Below, in pieces: positions 48,826 to 58,096 of a stretch of DNA of 64,000 bases. The translations under genes were made by a program, and so were the position numbers. The notes beneath the pieces were generated by a model. That model did no database searches and was not told the DNA's origin. It saw only the letters and a program-made list of their open reading frames with translations. Source of the DNA: Sphingorhabdus sp. EL138 (GTDB lineage: Bacteria > Pseudomonadota > Alphaproteobacteria > Sphingomonadales > Sphingomonadaceae); contig NZ_CAMAYF010000005.1 of NCBI RefSeq assembly GCF_945862485.1, positions 62,001 to 126,000 of the forward strand. The letters run 5' to 3'. Position 1 is the stretch's first letter; the number at the start of each line of letters is the position of its first letter.

Positions 48826-50211
48826 ATGCGGGCTACTACGCCGACAGCCGTTAAAACTGATACGCCATCAAAGTTGCCTCTTTGGCGGCAGCTATATGTG
48901 CAAGTGCTGGTCGCCATCTTCCTGGGTGCTTTGTTAGGGTATCTCTATCCCGATATCGGTTCTGCCTTAAAGCCGCTGGGTGATGGCTTCATCAAATTGG
49001 TCAAAATGATCATTCCGCCGGTCATTTTTCTCACCGTCGCAACCGGAATTTCGGGTATGCGCGATCTGTCGGCTGTTGGCAGCGTAGCTGGGAAGGCATT
49101 CGCATATTTCTTTTTCTTCTCGACGCTTGCACTGATTATCGGTCTTATGGTCGGCAATATCGTACAGCCCGGTGCTGGCCTAAATATTGATCCCGCCTCG
49201 CTCGATGCCAGCAAAATAGCAGATTATGCCAAAACATCAGAGGGGCAGACGATTGCTGGCTTTGTGCTTAACATAATTCCAGAGACTTTATTCAGCGCCA
49301 TGACCAGTGGCAATATATTGCAGGTGCTGCTTGTCGCTATACTGACCGGGCTCGCGCTGTCTGCCACGCGCCCCCATAGCGATTTGGTGCTCGACGTCCT
49401 TGCCTCGTTCAATGTGGTGATTTTCAAGCTCGTTCACATGTTGATGAAATTGGCCCCAATCGGGGCGTTTGGAGCGATCGCGTTCACGATTGGCGAATTC
49501 GGTATCGCCTCGCTTGCTAACCTCGCAGCTCTAGTGGCTACTTTCTATGTTACCTCGCTGCTGTTCGTGGTCATCGTACTTGGCGCCGTTGCATTTTTCA
49601 CCGGGTTCTCCATTTTTAAAATGATCCGTTATTTGCGTGAAGAACTCTTGCTGGTGCTTGGCACGTCGTCTTCCGAAGCTGCACTTCCCAGCTTGATGGA
49701 GAAGATGGAAATTGCTGGCGCACGGAAGTCGGTAGTGGGCTTGGTTGTACCTACCGGCTATTCATTCAATCTCGATGGCACCAATATATATATGACGTTG
49801 GCCGCTTTGTTTATCGCCCAAGCCGTAGGCATAGATCTTTCCATGTCAGAACAATTGGCTTTGGTTTTGGTTGCAATGATAAGTTCAAAAGGCGCTGCTG
49901 GTGTTACAGGTGCAGGATTTGTGATCCTTGCAACAACGCTGTCAGTCGTACCCTCGGTGCCTGTCGCAGGCATGGCGCTCATTCTTGGCATTGACCGATT
50001 CATGAGCGAATGCCGGGCACTTACCAACTTCATCGGCAACGCTGTCGCCACAATTGTTGTTGCACGTTGGGAAGGCGCGCTGGACACAGAACGTCTGGCC
50101 GCAGCGATGGCAGGAAAACCGATACCTTTACCGGAAGAAGATATTGAACGACACGAACGCAGCGGGCCGCGCAGCGAAGCGCTCGCAGAAACGTTGGGTG
50201 AAGCGACTTGA
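48826..50211 (+). CDS. Dicarboxylate/amino acid:cation symporter (DctA/GltP family)
   Basis: A 461-aa inner-membrane transporter that takes up C4-dicarboxylates or glutamate/aspartate with protons or sodium. Substrate-site signatures are [55 protein letters not shown] and [16 protein letters not shown]. They fit DctA closely, but substrate cannot be settled from sequence alone. It leads a run of co-directional genes for uptake and breakdown, and its stop overlaps the next start. Confidence 0.9.
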   Translation: MRATTPTAVKTDTPSKLPLWRQLYVQVLVAIFLGALLGYLYPDIGSALKPLGDGFIKLVKMIIPPVIFLTVATGISGMRDLSAVGSVAGKAFAYFFFFSTLALIIGLMVGNIVQPGAGLNIDPASLDASKIADYAKTSEGQTIAGFVLNIIPETLFSAMTSGNILQVLLVAILTGLALSATRPHSDLVLDVLASFNVVIFKLVHMLMKLAPIGAFGAIAFTIGEFGIASLANLAALVATFYVTSLLFVVIVLGAVAFFTGFSIFKMIRYLREELLLVLGTSSSEAALPSLMEKMEIAGARKSVVGLVVPTGYSFNLDGTNIYMTLAALFIAQAVGIDLSMSEQLALVLVAMISSKGAAGVTGAGFVILATTLSVVPSVPVAGMALILGIDRFMSECRALTNFIGNAVATIVVARWEGALDTERLAAAMAGKPIPLPEEDIERHERSGPRSEALAETLGEAT

Positions 50212-51152
50212 TCGCGCGGCGGACATTGCTGCAAAACCTCGCTGTGCTGACCGCGATAGTTGCTGTGCAATTTAGCACGGCTGCGCCTGCATTAGCTAAT
50301 GCGTGGGAGGAAATTCCCTTATGGCCAGGCCAGCCGCCCGGCAAGGGCGGGACAACTGGCCCTGAGAAGCTGGGCGGAACAGGTGCTGGTTTTGGCGCGC
50401 TATCAAACATCTCAACCCCGCGCATGCGCGTGTATCGGCCCGCAAAGCCGAACGGAGCGGCTGTATTGGTATGCGGCGGAGGAGGTTATTTCAGGATCCA
50501 GCTGTGGAAAGAAAGCACGCCCATCGCACAATGGTTGCAGGAACGCGGCTTCACGGTATTCGAGCTTCTTTATCGCCTACCAAACGATGGCTGGGAAGCC
50601 TCGGCACCTTTCATGGACGCGCAGCGGGCGATGCGTATCATTCGCACTAAAGCTACGGAATTCGGCCTAGATCCAAAACAGATCGGCATCATGGGTTTCT
50701 CGGCCGGTGGTCACCTTGCTGGGTTTACGGCATATCAGCCCGAACGTCAGCTTTACACTGGGTCCGACACGTACGAAAAAGTAAGCGCAAGGCCCGATTT
50801 TGCAGCGTTGCTGTTCCCTGTGGTATCACTGCGCCGACCTTATGATACGACGCGCACCCGTCGAGAGATTGTAGGTGAGAACCCCTCTACAGAGGCGGAA
50901 ATTGCTTGGTCCCTTGACACTTATGCTAGCGCCGACGCTCCGCCGACAATCATCTTTGCATCTGCCGATGACAAGACCGCGCCGCCTGGGCATGGCATCA
51001 TGCTTTTTGAAAAACTCAATGCCGCGGGCGCTTCGGCAGAGCTGCATTTGTTTCGGGACGGTGGCCATGGCTGGGGCCTAGGCCTGCCCAATCAGGTGTT
51101 GAGCCAGTGGCCGGCAATGTTTATCAAATGGTTTAATTCGCTAAAAAGTTAG
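50208..51152 (+). CDS. Tat-exported alpha/beta hydrolase (esterase)
   Basis: A 314-aa hydrolase. The N-terminus [21 protein letters not shown] has a twin-arginine pair and hydrophobic stretch, pointing to Tat export. [22 protein letters not shown], the nucleophile [10 protein letters not shown], and late [11 protein letters not shown] (Asp) and RDGGHGWG (His) match the acetyl-xylan-esterase/BD-FAE-like group. The natural ester is unknown. The start TTG overlaps the symporter stop (TTGA), which suggests coupled translation. The next gene lies 22 nt on. Confidence 0.75.
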   Translation: MIARRTLLQNLAVLTAIVAVQFSTAAPALANAWEEIPLWPGQPPGKGGTTGPEKLGGTGAGFGALSNISTPRMRVYRPAKPNGAAVLVCGGGGYFRIQLWKESTPIAQWLQERGFTVFELLYRLPNDGWEASAPFMDAQRAMRIIRTKATEFGLDPKQIGIMGFSAGGHLAGFTAYQPERQLYTGSDTYEKVSARPDFAALLFPVVSLRRPYDTTRTRREIVGENPSTEAEIAWSLDTYASADAPPTIIFASADDKTAPPGHGIMLFEKLNAAGASAELHLFRDGGHGWGLGLPNQVLSQWPAMFIKWFNSLKS

Positions 51153-51174
51153 AAAACAAATAGGGAGAATGAAG

Positions 51175-54100
51175 ATGGCATCCAGATTGTTCCGAAAGCT
51201 GGCGTTGCTCAGCACGACAGGGCTAATGACGGCGACTATGGCGCACGCACAAGATGCAAGCACTCCGGCGGTCCAGTCTACCGAGGAAACGGAGGCGACA
51301 ATCGTCGTTACCGGTTCACAAATTCAAGGCGCGCAGATTAATGATGTCCTGCCGGTAACTGTGCTCGATGAACAGCAGATTGAGAATACAGGTGCGTCGT
51401 CAGGTGACGAGTTGTTCCGCTCCATTCCGCAGGCCGGAACCGTTGCCTTCAATGAGCAAAACGCAACTACGCAAAACAATGTGCGTGGTGACGTTGGTTC
51501 GGTGAACCTGCGTGACCTGGGAACGGGCAATACCTTGTTGCTGATGAACGGCCGCCGGATGAACTTGCATCCCGGCTTTCAAACAGAGTTACTAGTACCC
51601 GTTGTCAGCCCTGACACTAACGAAATTGCACCTGGCAGCGTACGTCGGATCGAAGTTTTGCGCGACGGCGCTTCCGCAATTTACGGGGCCGACGCAGTCG
51701 CAGGCGTCATAAACACCGTGCTCAAGGGTAATATGAAGGGCGGTTTCTTGGAGACCGACTGGCGTGCTTCTGACGGCACCAGCCTTTACAGCTATTCCAT
51801 CTCCGGAGGGCTCGGTTTTGATTTTGGCGGCGGGCGCGGTAATTTGACCATGTATGGCGGCCATTTTCATGAAAATGGTCTTGGTGCGCAAAAACGGGAT
51901 TATTCGCGCGACGATGATCGCACGCGATTGCTGTTGGGAACCGATTTCGAAGGGGAAGCCTCGTTCAACAACCGCAACACGTTCGGGCCGTTCGGGCAAT
52001 TCGATATTCAGACATCACCCAATAGCCGAACGCCGATAAACGACGACGATTTCTATCTGCAGCCAAGCTCGTTCACAGGCTGCCGTATGGATTTCCGCAA
52101 CGGCATCTGTGCGCGTAACGGAGAAACACCAACGACTGCGGTGCGTTATAACACCATATTCGGCAACACGCTTATCAGTGGCAAGGACCGCTACAACGCG
52201 ATGGCATTGTTTAACTATGAACTGAGCGACAGTGTGGAAGCATATTTTGAAGGCAGCTATTATCGCTCTGAAAATAAGCGCCTTAATGATGCATCCGCTA
52301 TTCTTAGCGCGGTACCCGTGGGCATTGCGCGCACCGCCTATTGGAACCCATTTGGCCCAACAACATTGGCCGGCGGCGTTGCCAATCCCAACCGCCTACC
52401 TGGCACAACTATCCCAAGTACTGGTGCTGATGTCATTATGGAACGGTATCGCTTTGTCGATGCTGGCAACCGTGCTGTGCTTGTTGACAAGGACGCATAC
52501 CGGCTTGTTGGTGGTCTCCGCGGCAATTTCGGCGCTTGGGAGTTCGACACTGGCTTTGTCTATTCTGAGTCAAAGGTCACCGATCTCGAAACCAACCGCG
52601 TTTCTCTTACCGCCATGCAGCAATCGATTAATCGGACCACGTCTGATGCCTATAATCCCTTCAACGGTGGCTGCATCGAAGATCCAGGCCAAGGCGATTG
52701 TACCCCGAACCCAGCATCGGTTATCGACACGTTCCGCATTAATGTGTCTCGCGTAGGCGGCACCAGCTTGGCGCTTGCCGATTTCAAGATCAGCCGCGAT
52801 GACCTAATCGCGTTGCCCGCTGGAAATCTTGGCGTCGCGACGGGCGTCGAATGGCGACGCGAAACCTTTTATGATGATCGCGATGCACGGCTGGACGGGA
52901 CAATAACGTTCACCGATAGCGTAACAGGCGTATTCAACGGCAGCGACGTCGCAGGTACCAGCCCGTCGCCAGACACCGATGGAACGCGCACCGTCTATTC
53001 TGCTTTTGCGGAAATATTCGTTCCAGTGGTCAGCAGCGACATGAATATCCCGCTGGTTGAGGACTTCAACGTTCAGATGGCTGGACGGATTGAGCGCTTT
53101 GAAGACATTGATGCAACTGCCGTGGTTCCGCGCGTTGCCGCGTCATGGACCACTATCCCCGGCGTAACTTTCCGCGGCGCTTGGTCGCAAGGCTTCCGCG
53201 CGCCTAATCTGGTGCAAGTCAACGACGACGGCACGACCCGGTCCAATACCCGTGACGATTTCGTGGTTTGCCAGGCACAGGTCCGCAAAGGCCTCTTATC
53301 GAGTCTAGACGCCTGCCCAGGGGCCGGTGTGATTAGCTTCCGTTCGGGGGCGCGTAGCCTCAAGCCGGAAGATAGCGAGAGCATCAACCTTGGAATCGTA
53401 TTGGAACCAAAGTTTATGCCGGGGCTGACGCTGACTGCAGACTATTGGCAGGTTAAGCAGACCGCGTTGGTTGGCACATTTGGTGACGACAACGCGATTG
53501 CGCTTGACCTTCTGCGTCGTCTTGGTGGCAGCACTAATCCGAACGTCATTCGCGCTGCGCCAACTGCGGATGACATTGCGCTGTTCACCGGCACTGGCCT
53601 CACCCCAGCAGGTAAGATTGTGCAGGTCCTTGATCCTTATCTGAACCTCGACAGCCGCGTGTCAAAGGGTTGGGACATTGGCATGAATTACAAAGTGCCA
53701 GATTTTGGGATCGGGCAGTTCCGTCTCCGCCTGAATGCCGCAAGATTGAAAAGCTTTGTTCAGTCTGCTGGCGTTGACGGCGAAGAACTGCTTGCCGGAA
53801 TTGCTGCTGGCAAACTACCGGCCGACGTTACTGTTGGCGGATTGGGCGAATTGCTCGAGATTGATGGCCGTCCCAAATGGCGGGCAAGTGGATCCGTAAA
53901 TTGGGAGAGCGGTCCTTTAGAAATTGGCCTGTTCGGTCAATATACGGGCAAGATTTGGGACACCAGCGTCGTACGCGATATTCTTTTGGTATCCGACGAT
54001 CCAAATGCTAATTTCTACAGAGTGAAAGACCAATTCCTTACGAACCTATCGGTTTCTTATACGATTGATAACGATACCGCGCTGAGCGGAACGCGTTTGA

Positions 54101-54225
54101 GATTTGCTGTTAACAACCTGTTCGACAAGGACCCGCCGCTCGCAGACGAGACTTATGGTTTCTACAGCGAGTTGTACACAGCGCGCGGGCGTGTCTTTCA
54201 CGTCGAACTTCGCAAGAAATTTTAA
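51175..54225 (+). CDS. TonB-dependent receptor
   Basis: A 1016-aa outer-membrane receptor that imports a ligand with energy from TonB/ExbBD. The signal peptide is LALLSTTGLMTATMAHAQ. A TonB-box-like EATIVVTGSQ is followed by the plug (LPVTVLDEQQIENTGASSGDELFRSIPQ, then VRRIEVLRDGASAIYGADAVAGVINTVLK) and a long beta-barrel ending in Phe (FHVELRKKF). The ligand is not evident. Adjacent exported hydrolase and peptidase genes suggest a peptide or ester compound. AGGGAG precedes ATG 51175 at about 8 nt; the ORF track uses ATG 51169. Confidence 0.9.
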   Translation: MASRLFRKLALLSTTGLMTATMAHAQDASTPAVQSTEETEATIVVTGSQIQGAQINDVLPVTVLDEQQIENTGASSGDELFRSIPQAGTVAFNEQNATTQNNVRGDVGSVNLRDLGTGNTLLLMNGRRMNLHPGFQTELLVPVVSPDTNEIAPGSVRRIEVLRDGASAIYGADAVAGVINTVLKGNMKGGFLETDWRASDGTSLYSYSISGGLGFDFGGGRGNLTMYGGHFHENGLGAQKRDYSRDDDRTRLLLGTDFEGEASFNNRNTFGPFGQFDIQTSPNSRTPINDDDFYLQPSSFTGCRMDFRNGICARNGETPTTAVRYNTIFGNTLISGKDRYNAMALFNYELSDSVEAYFEGSYYRSENKRLNDASAILSAVPVGIARTAYWNPFGPTTLAGGVANPNRLPGTTIPSTGADVIMERYRFVDAGNRAVLVDKDAYRLVGGLRGNFGAWEFDTGFVYSESKVTDLETNRVSLTAMQQSINRTTSDAYNPFNGGCIEDPGQGDCTPNPASVIDTFRINVSRVGGTSLALADFKISRDDLIALPAGNLGVATGVEWRRETFYDDRDARLDGTITFTDSVTGVFNGSDVAGTSPSPDTDGTRTVYSAFAEIFVPVVSSDMNIPLVEDFNVQMAGRIERFEDIDATAVVPRVAASWTTIPGVTFRGAWSQGFRAPNLVQVNDDGTTRSNTRDDFVVCQAQVRKGLLSSLDACPGAGVISFRSGARSLKPEDSESINLGIVLEPKFMPGLTLTADYWQVKQTALVGTFGDDNAIALDLLRRLGGSTNPNVIRAAPTADDIALFTGTGLTPAGKIVQVLDPYLNLDSRVSKGWDIGMNYKVPDFGIGQFRLRLNAARLKSFVQSAGVDGEELLAGIAAGKLPADVTVGGLGELLEIDGRPKWRASGSVNWESGPLEIGLFGQYTGKIWDTSVVRDILLVSDDPNANFYRVKDQFLTNLSVSYTIDNDTALSGTRLRFAVNNLFDKDPPLADETYGFYSELYTARGRVFHVELRKKF

Positions 54226-54229
54226 TGCG

Positions 54230-55420
54230 ATGCGGCGGGCAGGAACTTGGTTATCGCTCGCCGCGTGGATAGGGATCGGGTCGGTTGCACATGCGCAGCC
54301 ACCCGCCACCCCAGCTTCATCTGTTTCCAAACCTACACTGTCTGGTTGCAATACAGCGAAAGCTAGCGTTAAATTTGATTTTGAGGGCGCGTCCCGCTCT
54401 GTCTGTTATGTGGAGAGTGAACGGACGCTATCAATTTTAGTGACACCCGAACACCTACCACCAATTAACCCAAGCCCATGGTATGCCTTTCGCTACAGCG
54501 CGGAGGAAGGCGGCAATCTAACGGTTCACGTGCGCTACCTTGGCGCACGCCACCGTTATGCACCAAAATGGCGAGGACGTGGTGACCCTTCGGCGCTTTC
54601 CGTTGTGGTTGCCAAAGACGCCAGTTCGGTGTCAATTACACTGCCGCCGGGCGAAGGTGTTGTCAGTGGCCAGCCGCTTTTGACAAGTGTTCATTACGAC
54701 AATTTGCTTGCACAGCTTACGAAAAATGGGGGCGGCAGCCGGATTGTGATTGGCCAATCACACGATAGACGCCCTATTGAGGCCGTTCGTCTGGGTTCTG
54801 CTGATGCGCCGCGCCTTGTGCTTATGTTGGGCAGGCAACATCCACCTGAAGTGACGGGTGCGTTCGCGATGGACGCCTTTGTGCTTAAGATTGCAGATCT
54901 GGTCCGTAACGGCTCCATAAACGGAAAAGAATTTCAGTTTCTGATTGTCCCTTTACTCAATCCCGATGGCGTAGCCCGGGGGCACTGGCGAGGTAATCTA
55001 GGCGGGACTGACCTCAACCGCGATTGGGGTATTTTCAAGCAGCCGGAAACGCGCGCGGTCAATGATTGGCTGGCTTCGCTACCGGCACAAGTAAGGCCGG
55101 CTTTAATGCTCGATTTTCACTCCACTAACCGCAACCTCTTCTATGTGCAGGGTGACGAAGCTAATGCGCAAGGCAAGGCGTTTCTAACTGCATGGCTCGT
55201 GGGTAAGGAGAGCGCCTTTGCGGGATATCCATTTAAGATTGAGCCACGCGATGCCAATCCCGGTTCGGGTACGACAAAGAATTGGTTCAGCGCGACATAT
55301 GGTATTCCGGCATATACCTACGAGGTCGGAGATGATTCAGACCCTGCAGCAGTTCGCGCTGCAGCGGAGGCGTTGGCTCAAAATTTGATACCATCTCTGG
55401 ATATGTCGCCTAAAGAGTGA
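54230..55420 (+). CDS. Exported M14 family zinc carboxypeptidase
   Basis: A 396-aa peptidase with signal peptide AGTWLSLAAWIGIGSVAHAQ. The zinc ligands are His and Glu in GRQHPPEVTG (about residue 203) and His in LDFHSTNRNL (about residue 296). The catalytic Glu lies in AYTYEVGDDSD (about residue 363), and the substrate Arg/Asn in LNPDGVARGHWRGNLGGTDLNRDW. An N-terminal beta domain of about 150 residues precedes the catalytic domain, as in cytosolic carboxypeptidase-like M14 proteins. ATG 54230 lies 4 nt after the receptor stop. It probably trims peptides brought to the periplasm by the receptor. Confidence 0.85.
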   Translation: MRRAGTWLSLAAWIGIGSVAHAQPPATPASSVSKPTLSGCNTAKASVKFDFEGASRSVCYVESERTLSILVTPEHLPPINPSPWYAFRYSAEEGGNLTVHVRYLGARHRYAPKWRGRGDPSALSVVVAKDASSVSITLPPGEGVVSGQPLLTSVHYDNLLAQLTKNGGGSRIVIGQSHDRRPIEAVRLGSADAPRLVLMLGRQHPPEVTGAFAMDAFVLKIADLVRNGSINGKEFQFLIVPLLNPDGVARGHWRGNLGGTDLNRDWGIFKQPETRAVNDWLASLPAQVRPALMLDFHSTNRNLFYVQGDEANAQGKAFLTAWLVGKESAFAGYPFKIEPRDANPGSGTTKNWFSATYGIPAYTYEVGDDSDPAAVRAAAEALAQNLIPSLDMSPKE

Positions 55421-55471
55421 AGCAAGGGCATGTGCGCAGGTGAGATACTCAGCTCAATCTGGGGATTTTGA

Positions 55472-56374
55472 ATGCGCGTTCCAATGACCCATCGCCTCGC
55501 AGCGATCCTAGCTTGTCCCTGGGCGTTTTTTGCACCAACGTCGGCAATTGCCAAAGAGTGCGTACCGCTTGCTGACGGATCGTCGCAGATTGTTTTCTCT
55601 GGCTGGGCAGGTCCTAAACTGCCTGTCTTCGTGCACAAGCCGAGAATAGCTGGGGCCGATAGCAGGATTGTTTTTGTCATGCATGGCGTGCAACGTGACG
55701 GCGACCGATATAGAGACGAATGGCGCGATCTGGCCGAAAAGCACAATCTTATAGTCGTTGCGCCGACTTTTGGCAGAACAGATTTTCCCACTACAGGCTC
55801 TTACAATCTCGGCAACATAGTCGATGAGAAAGGCCGAAAATCACCTAAAGAAAAATGGTCATTCTCCGCAATCGAGCCGTTGTTCGACCACATAGTTTGT
55901 CGTGTGTCTGGTAACCAACGGGGTTATGCGCTCTATGGTCATTCTGCAGGTGGGCAGTTCGTTCATCGCTATGTAGCCTTTGCCGATGCGCCCCGAATGG
56001 AAGTCGCAGTTGCCGCCAATTCTGGATGGTACACGATGCCTGATAATGGTGCTTTTCCTTATGGCTGGGGCGGCGATGTGGCAGGACTGGTTTCGCCCGC
56101 GGCGGCGTTTCAGCGACCGCTAACCATCTTGCTGGGAACTGAAGATATTGATCGTAACGATCCTAACCTGCGCATCAATGAGCAGGCTGACAAACAGGGG
56201 CGGACGCGTTTTGACAGGGGGCACGGTTTTCTGACCGCTGCAAGGAAGGAGGCAGGCGAGGCCTCGCTGATCAGCTGGAAGATCGCCTATGCACCTGGGG
56301 TCGGGCACGACAATGGTCGGATGGCTCCGTTTGCCATTCCTCACCTGTTAGCCACAACTGGAAGTAACCGTTAA
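55472..56374 (+). CDS. Exported alpha/beta hydrolase
   Basis: A 300-aa protein with a signal peptide (LAAILACPWAFFAPTSAIAKE). The nucleophile elbow is YGHSAGGQFVHRYV, preceded by IVFVMHGVQRDGDRYRDEW, the oxyanion strand. The C-terminus has APGVGHDNGRM with the putative catalytic His. It resembles secreted esterase or poly-hydroxyalkanoate-depolymerase-like hydrolases, but the substrate is unknown. It is the last gene of the symporter-receptor run, 51 nt after the peptidase. Confidence 0.72.
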   Translation: MRVPMTHRLAAILACPWAFFAPTSAIAKECVPLADGSSQIVFSGWAGPKLPVFVHKPRIAGADSRIVFVMHGVQRDGDRYRDEWRDLAEKHNLIVVAPTFGRTDFPTTGSYNLGNIVDEKGRKSPKEKWSFSAIEPLFDHIVCRVSGNQRGYALYGHSAGGQFVHRYVAFADAPRMEVAVAANSGWYTMPDNGAFPYGWGGDVAGLVSPAAAFQRPLTILLGTEDIDRNDPNLRINEQADKQGRTRFDRGHGFLTAARKEAGEASLISWKIAYAPGVGHDNGRMAPFAIPHLLATTGSNR

Positions 56375-56652
56375 GGCCAATACTGTTATTGGGCACAAAG
56401 CAGAACGGCTACAATTGGGCCGGAAGCTGACTGACTGGTTTTTCTGATAGATGAGAAAAAGCGGACTAATCCAAACCTTTGGCGTATATCAATACACAAC
56501 GCTACGCCGAACTGCCATCCGTCAAAACGAAGGTCGATATGGCCGATTGGCAAAAATCTCTATGTAGGTCAACAATGTATACAGGCCATTGCATGTCAGA
56601 CGCTATCAACGTCCAGCAAGCACGTGGGATAACTCTAGGGCGGCTATGGCAG
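56375..56652. other. Intergenic region without a supported gene
   Basis: These 278 nt separate the convergent hydrolase and DUF1501 genes. A 74-codon ORF (56479-56703, +) runs through it and into the DUF1501 gene antisense, but has no recognisable homology. No convincing terminator hairpin is seen. Confidence 0.4.
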
Positions 56653-58086
56653 TTATTGCATGAAACCCAAATTAGCGCCGTTAAACCGGCCAATGTTGGG
56701 TGAGATGCTGGGTAATTCGCTAGGTGCAACGCCGAACCAAGTGGCCAGTGTTGCGGCATATTGATCCACTGAGATTGTTGGGAGCAAACGGCCAACGCCG
56801 ACTTGGTCTGGACTTCTAACGGAGATTTGTGGAGCGACGCCGTAATAGCGGCCGCCGTTAACCGCGCCACCCATGATGAAGTGATGTGCGCCCCAGCCAT
56901 GGTCGGAACCATCACCATTCGACTGCAGCGTGCGGCCAAAATCGGAGGCTGTGAATGTGGTCACTTTGTCAGCGACACCCAATTCCACGGTAGCGCGATA
57001 AAAAGCGTCCATTGCGAAGTCGACACGGTCCATCAGCGTTGCATGCCCCACAATCAAATTGTCGTGATGGTCAAAGCCGCCCAAGTTTACCATAAACACT
57101 TGGCGCTTTACGCCTAGCGCTTGGCGAGCAGCGATCAACCGCGCAACAATTTGAAGCTGGTCAGCTAAAGTGTTGGTACCGGACACTGGCCGGAATGACG
57201 TGGCAAGCGATGTCGGTTGGAGCGCCGCATTGACAACAGTTTCTGCATCAATGGAGCGGCGTGTTACCCTATTATATTCAGCTTCAAACATATTGTTGCT
57301 CGACTGCGTCAACAACGTGCGAAGGGCGTTGCTGCCCGCCGTAGAGCCGAATAAGGGGCTCTTGAGACCACTGATAGAAGTCGCCCCCGCTGTCGAGATT
57401 TGATAGGTAAACGCGTCTTTCCCAGCCAAAAACACGGTATTGCCCGCCGCCGAAATGCACGTGAACAATGAATTTGTGTTGCTGGACAAGGCTAGGTCCC
57501 CCATGCGGCCACCCCAGCCGTCTGTGGAACCTTCGGGCTTAGACGACTGCCATGTAGATTGTTGGTCATTATGCGAAAACAATTTCGCAGGCCGGGGGTT
57601 TGCGACCCAATTGCTGCTTTGATATTGGGCCAAAGTTAATGGCGCAATAAGTGGACCAACATTTAGCAATGGTGCAATTTTACCTGCATCAAACAAAGCT
57701 TTCATGCGGGTCATTTGCGGGGCGAGCGCATATTGCACATTATTGGTCAGCACTTGGCCATTAGCGGGTGTGAGGGCAGTTGCCGCGAGAGACGAACGTG
57801 CTAAGGTAATGCCTCCTGCAGTTTGGCCAGGGCCGCCACCGCGAATGGCGCTATAAAGGTCGTAATTTGCCGAGTCATAGGGTATCAATGTACTGTTATG
57901 GTCATTGCCACCGTTTAGAAAAACGCAGACCAATGCGCGATAATCATTGCCTGCGCTGAAAGCGGCAGCCTCCCCCATGCCAGCAAGACCCATGGCCCAA
58001 GACCCTGCTGTCCCAGCCACGGCCAATTGTTTAGAACGGCGAAGGAAAGCGCGCCGTGACAAATCTTCCATTTTGCTAATGTGCAC
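56653..58086 (-). CDS. DUF1501 domain protein with Tat signal
   Basis: A 477-aa protein. DLSRRAFLRRSKQLAVAGTAGSWAMGLAGMGEAAAF is a twin-arginine signal, so it is folded before export. The body is DUF1501, related to sulfatase/alkaline-phosphatase-like folds: ALVCVFLNGGNDHNSTLIPYD at the front and TASDFGRTLQSNGDGSDHGWGAHHFIMGG near the end are the conserved blocks. No activity is established. GTG 58086 has AGGGAG 6 nt upstream and is preferred to ATG 58071; the ORF track begins at 58206. It lies 10 nt after DUF1800, its usual partner. Confidence 0.85.
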   Translation of the reverse strand: MHISKMEDLSRRAFLRRSKQLAVAGTAGSWAMGLAGMGEAAAFSAGNDYRALVCVFLNGGNDHNSTLIPYDSANYDLYSAIRGGGPGQTAGGITLARSSLAATALTPANGQVLTNNVQYALAPQMTRMKALFDAGKIAPLLNVGPLIAPLTLAQYQSSNWVANPRPAKLFSHNDQQSTWQSSKPEGSTDGWGGRMGDLALSSNTNSLFTCISAAGNTVFLAGKDAFTYQISTAGATSISGLKSPLFGSTAGSNALRTLLTQSSNNMFEAEYNRVTRRSIDAETVVNAALQPTSLATSFRPVSGTNTLADQLQIVARLIAARQALGVKRQVFMVNLGGFDHHDNLIVGHATLMDRVDFAMDAFYRATVELGVADKVTTFTASDFGRTLQSNGDGSDHGWGAHHFIMGGAVNGGRYYGVAPQISVRSPDQVGVGRLLPTISVDQYAATLATWFGVAPSELPSISPNIGRFNGANLGFMQ

Positions 58087-58096
58087 GATACGCTCC

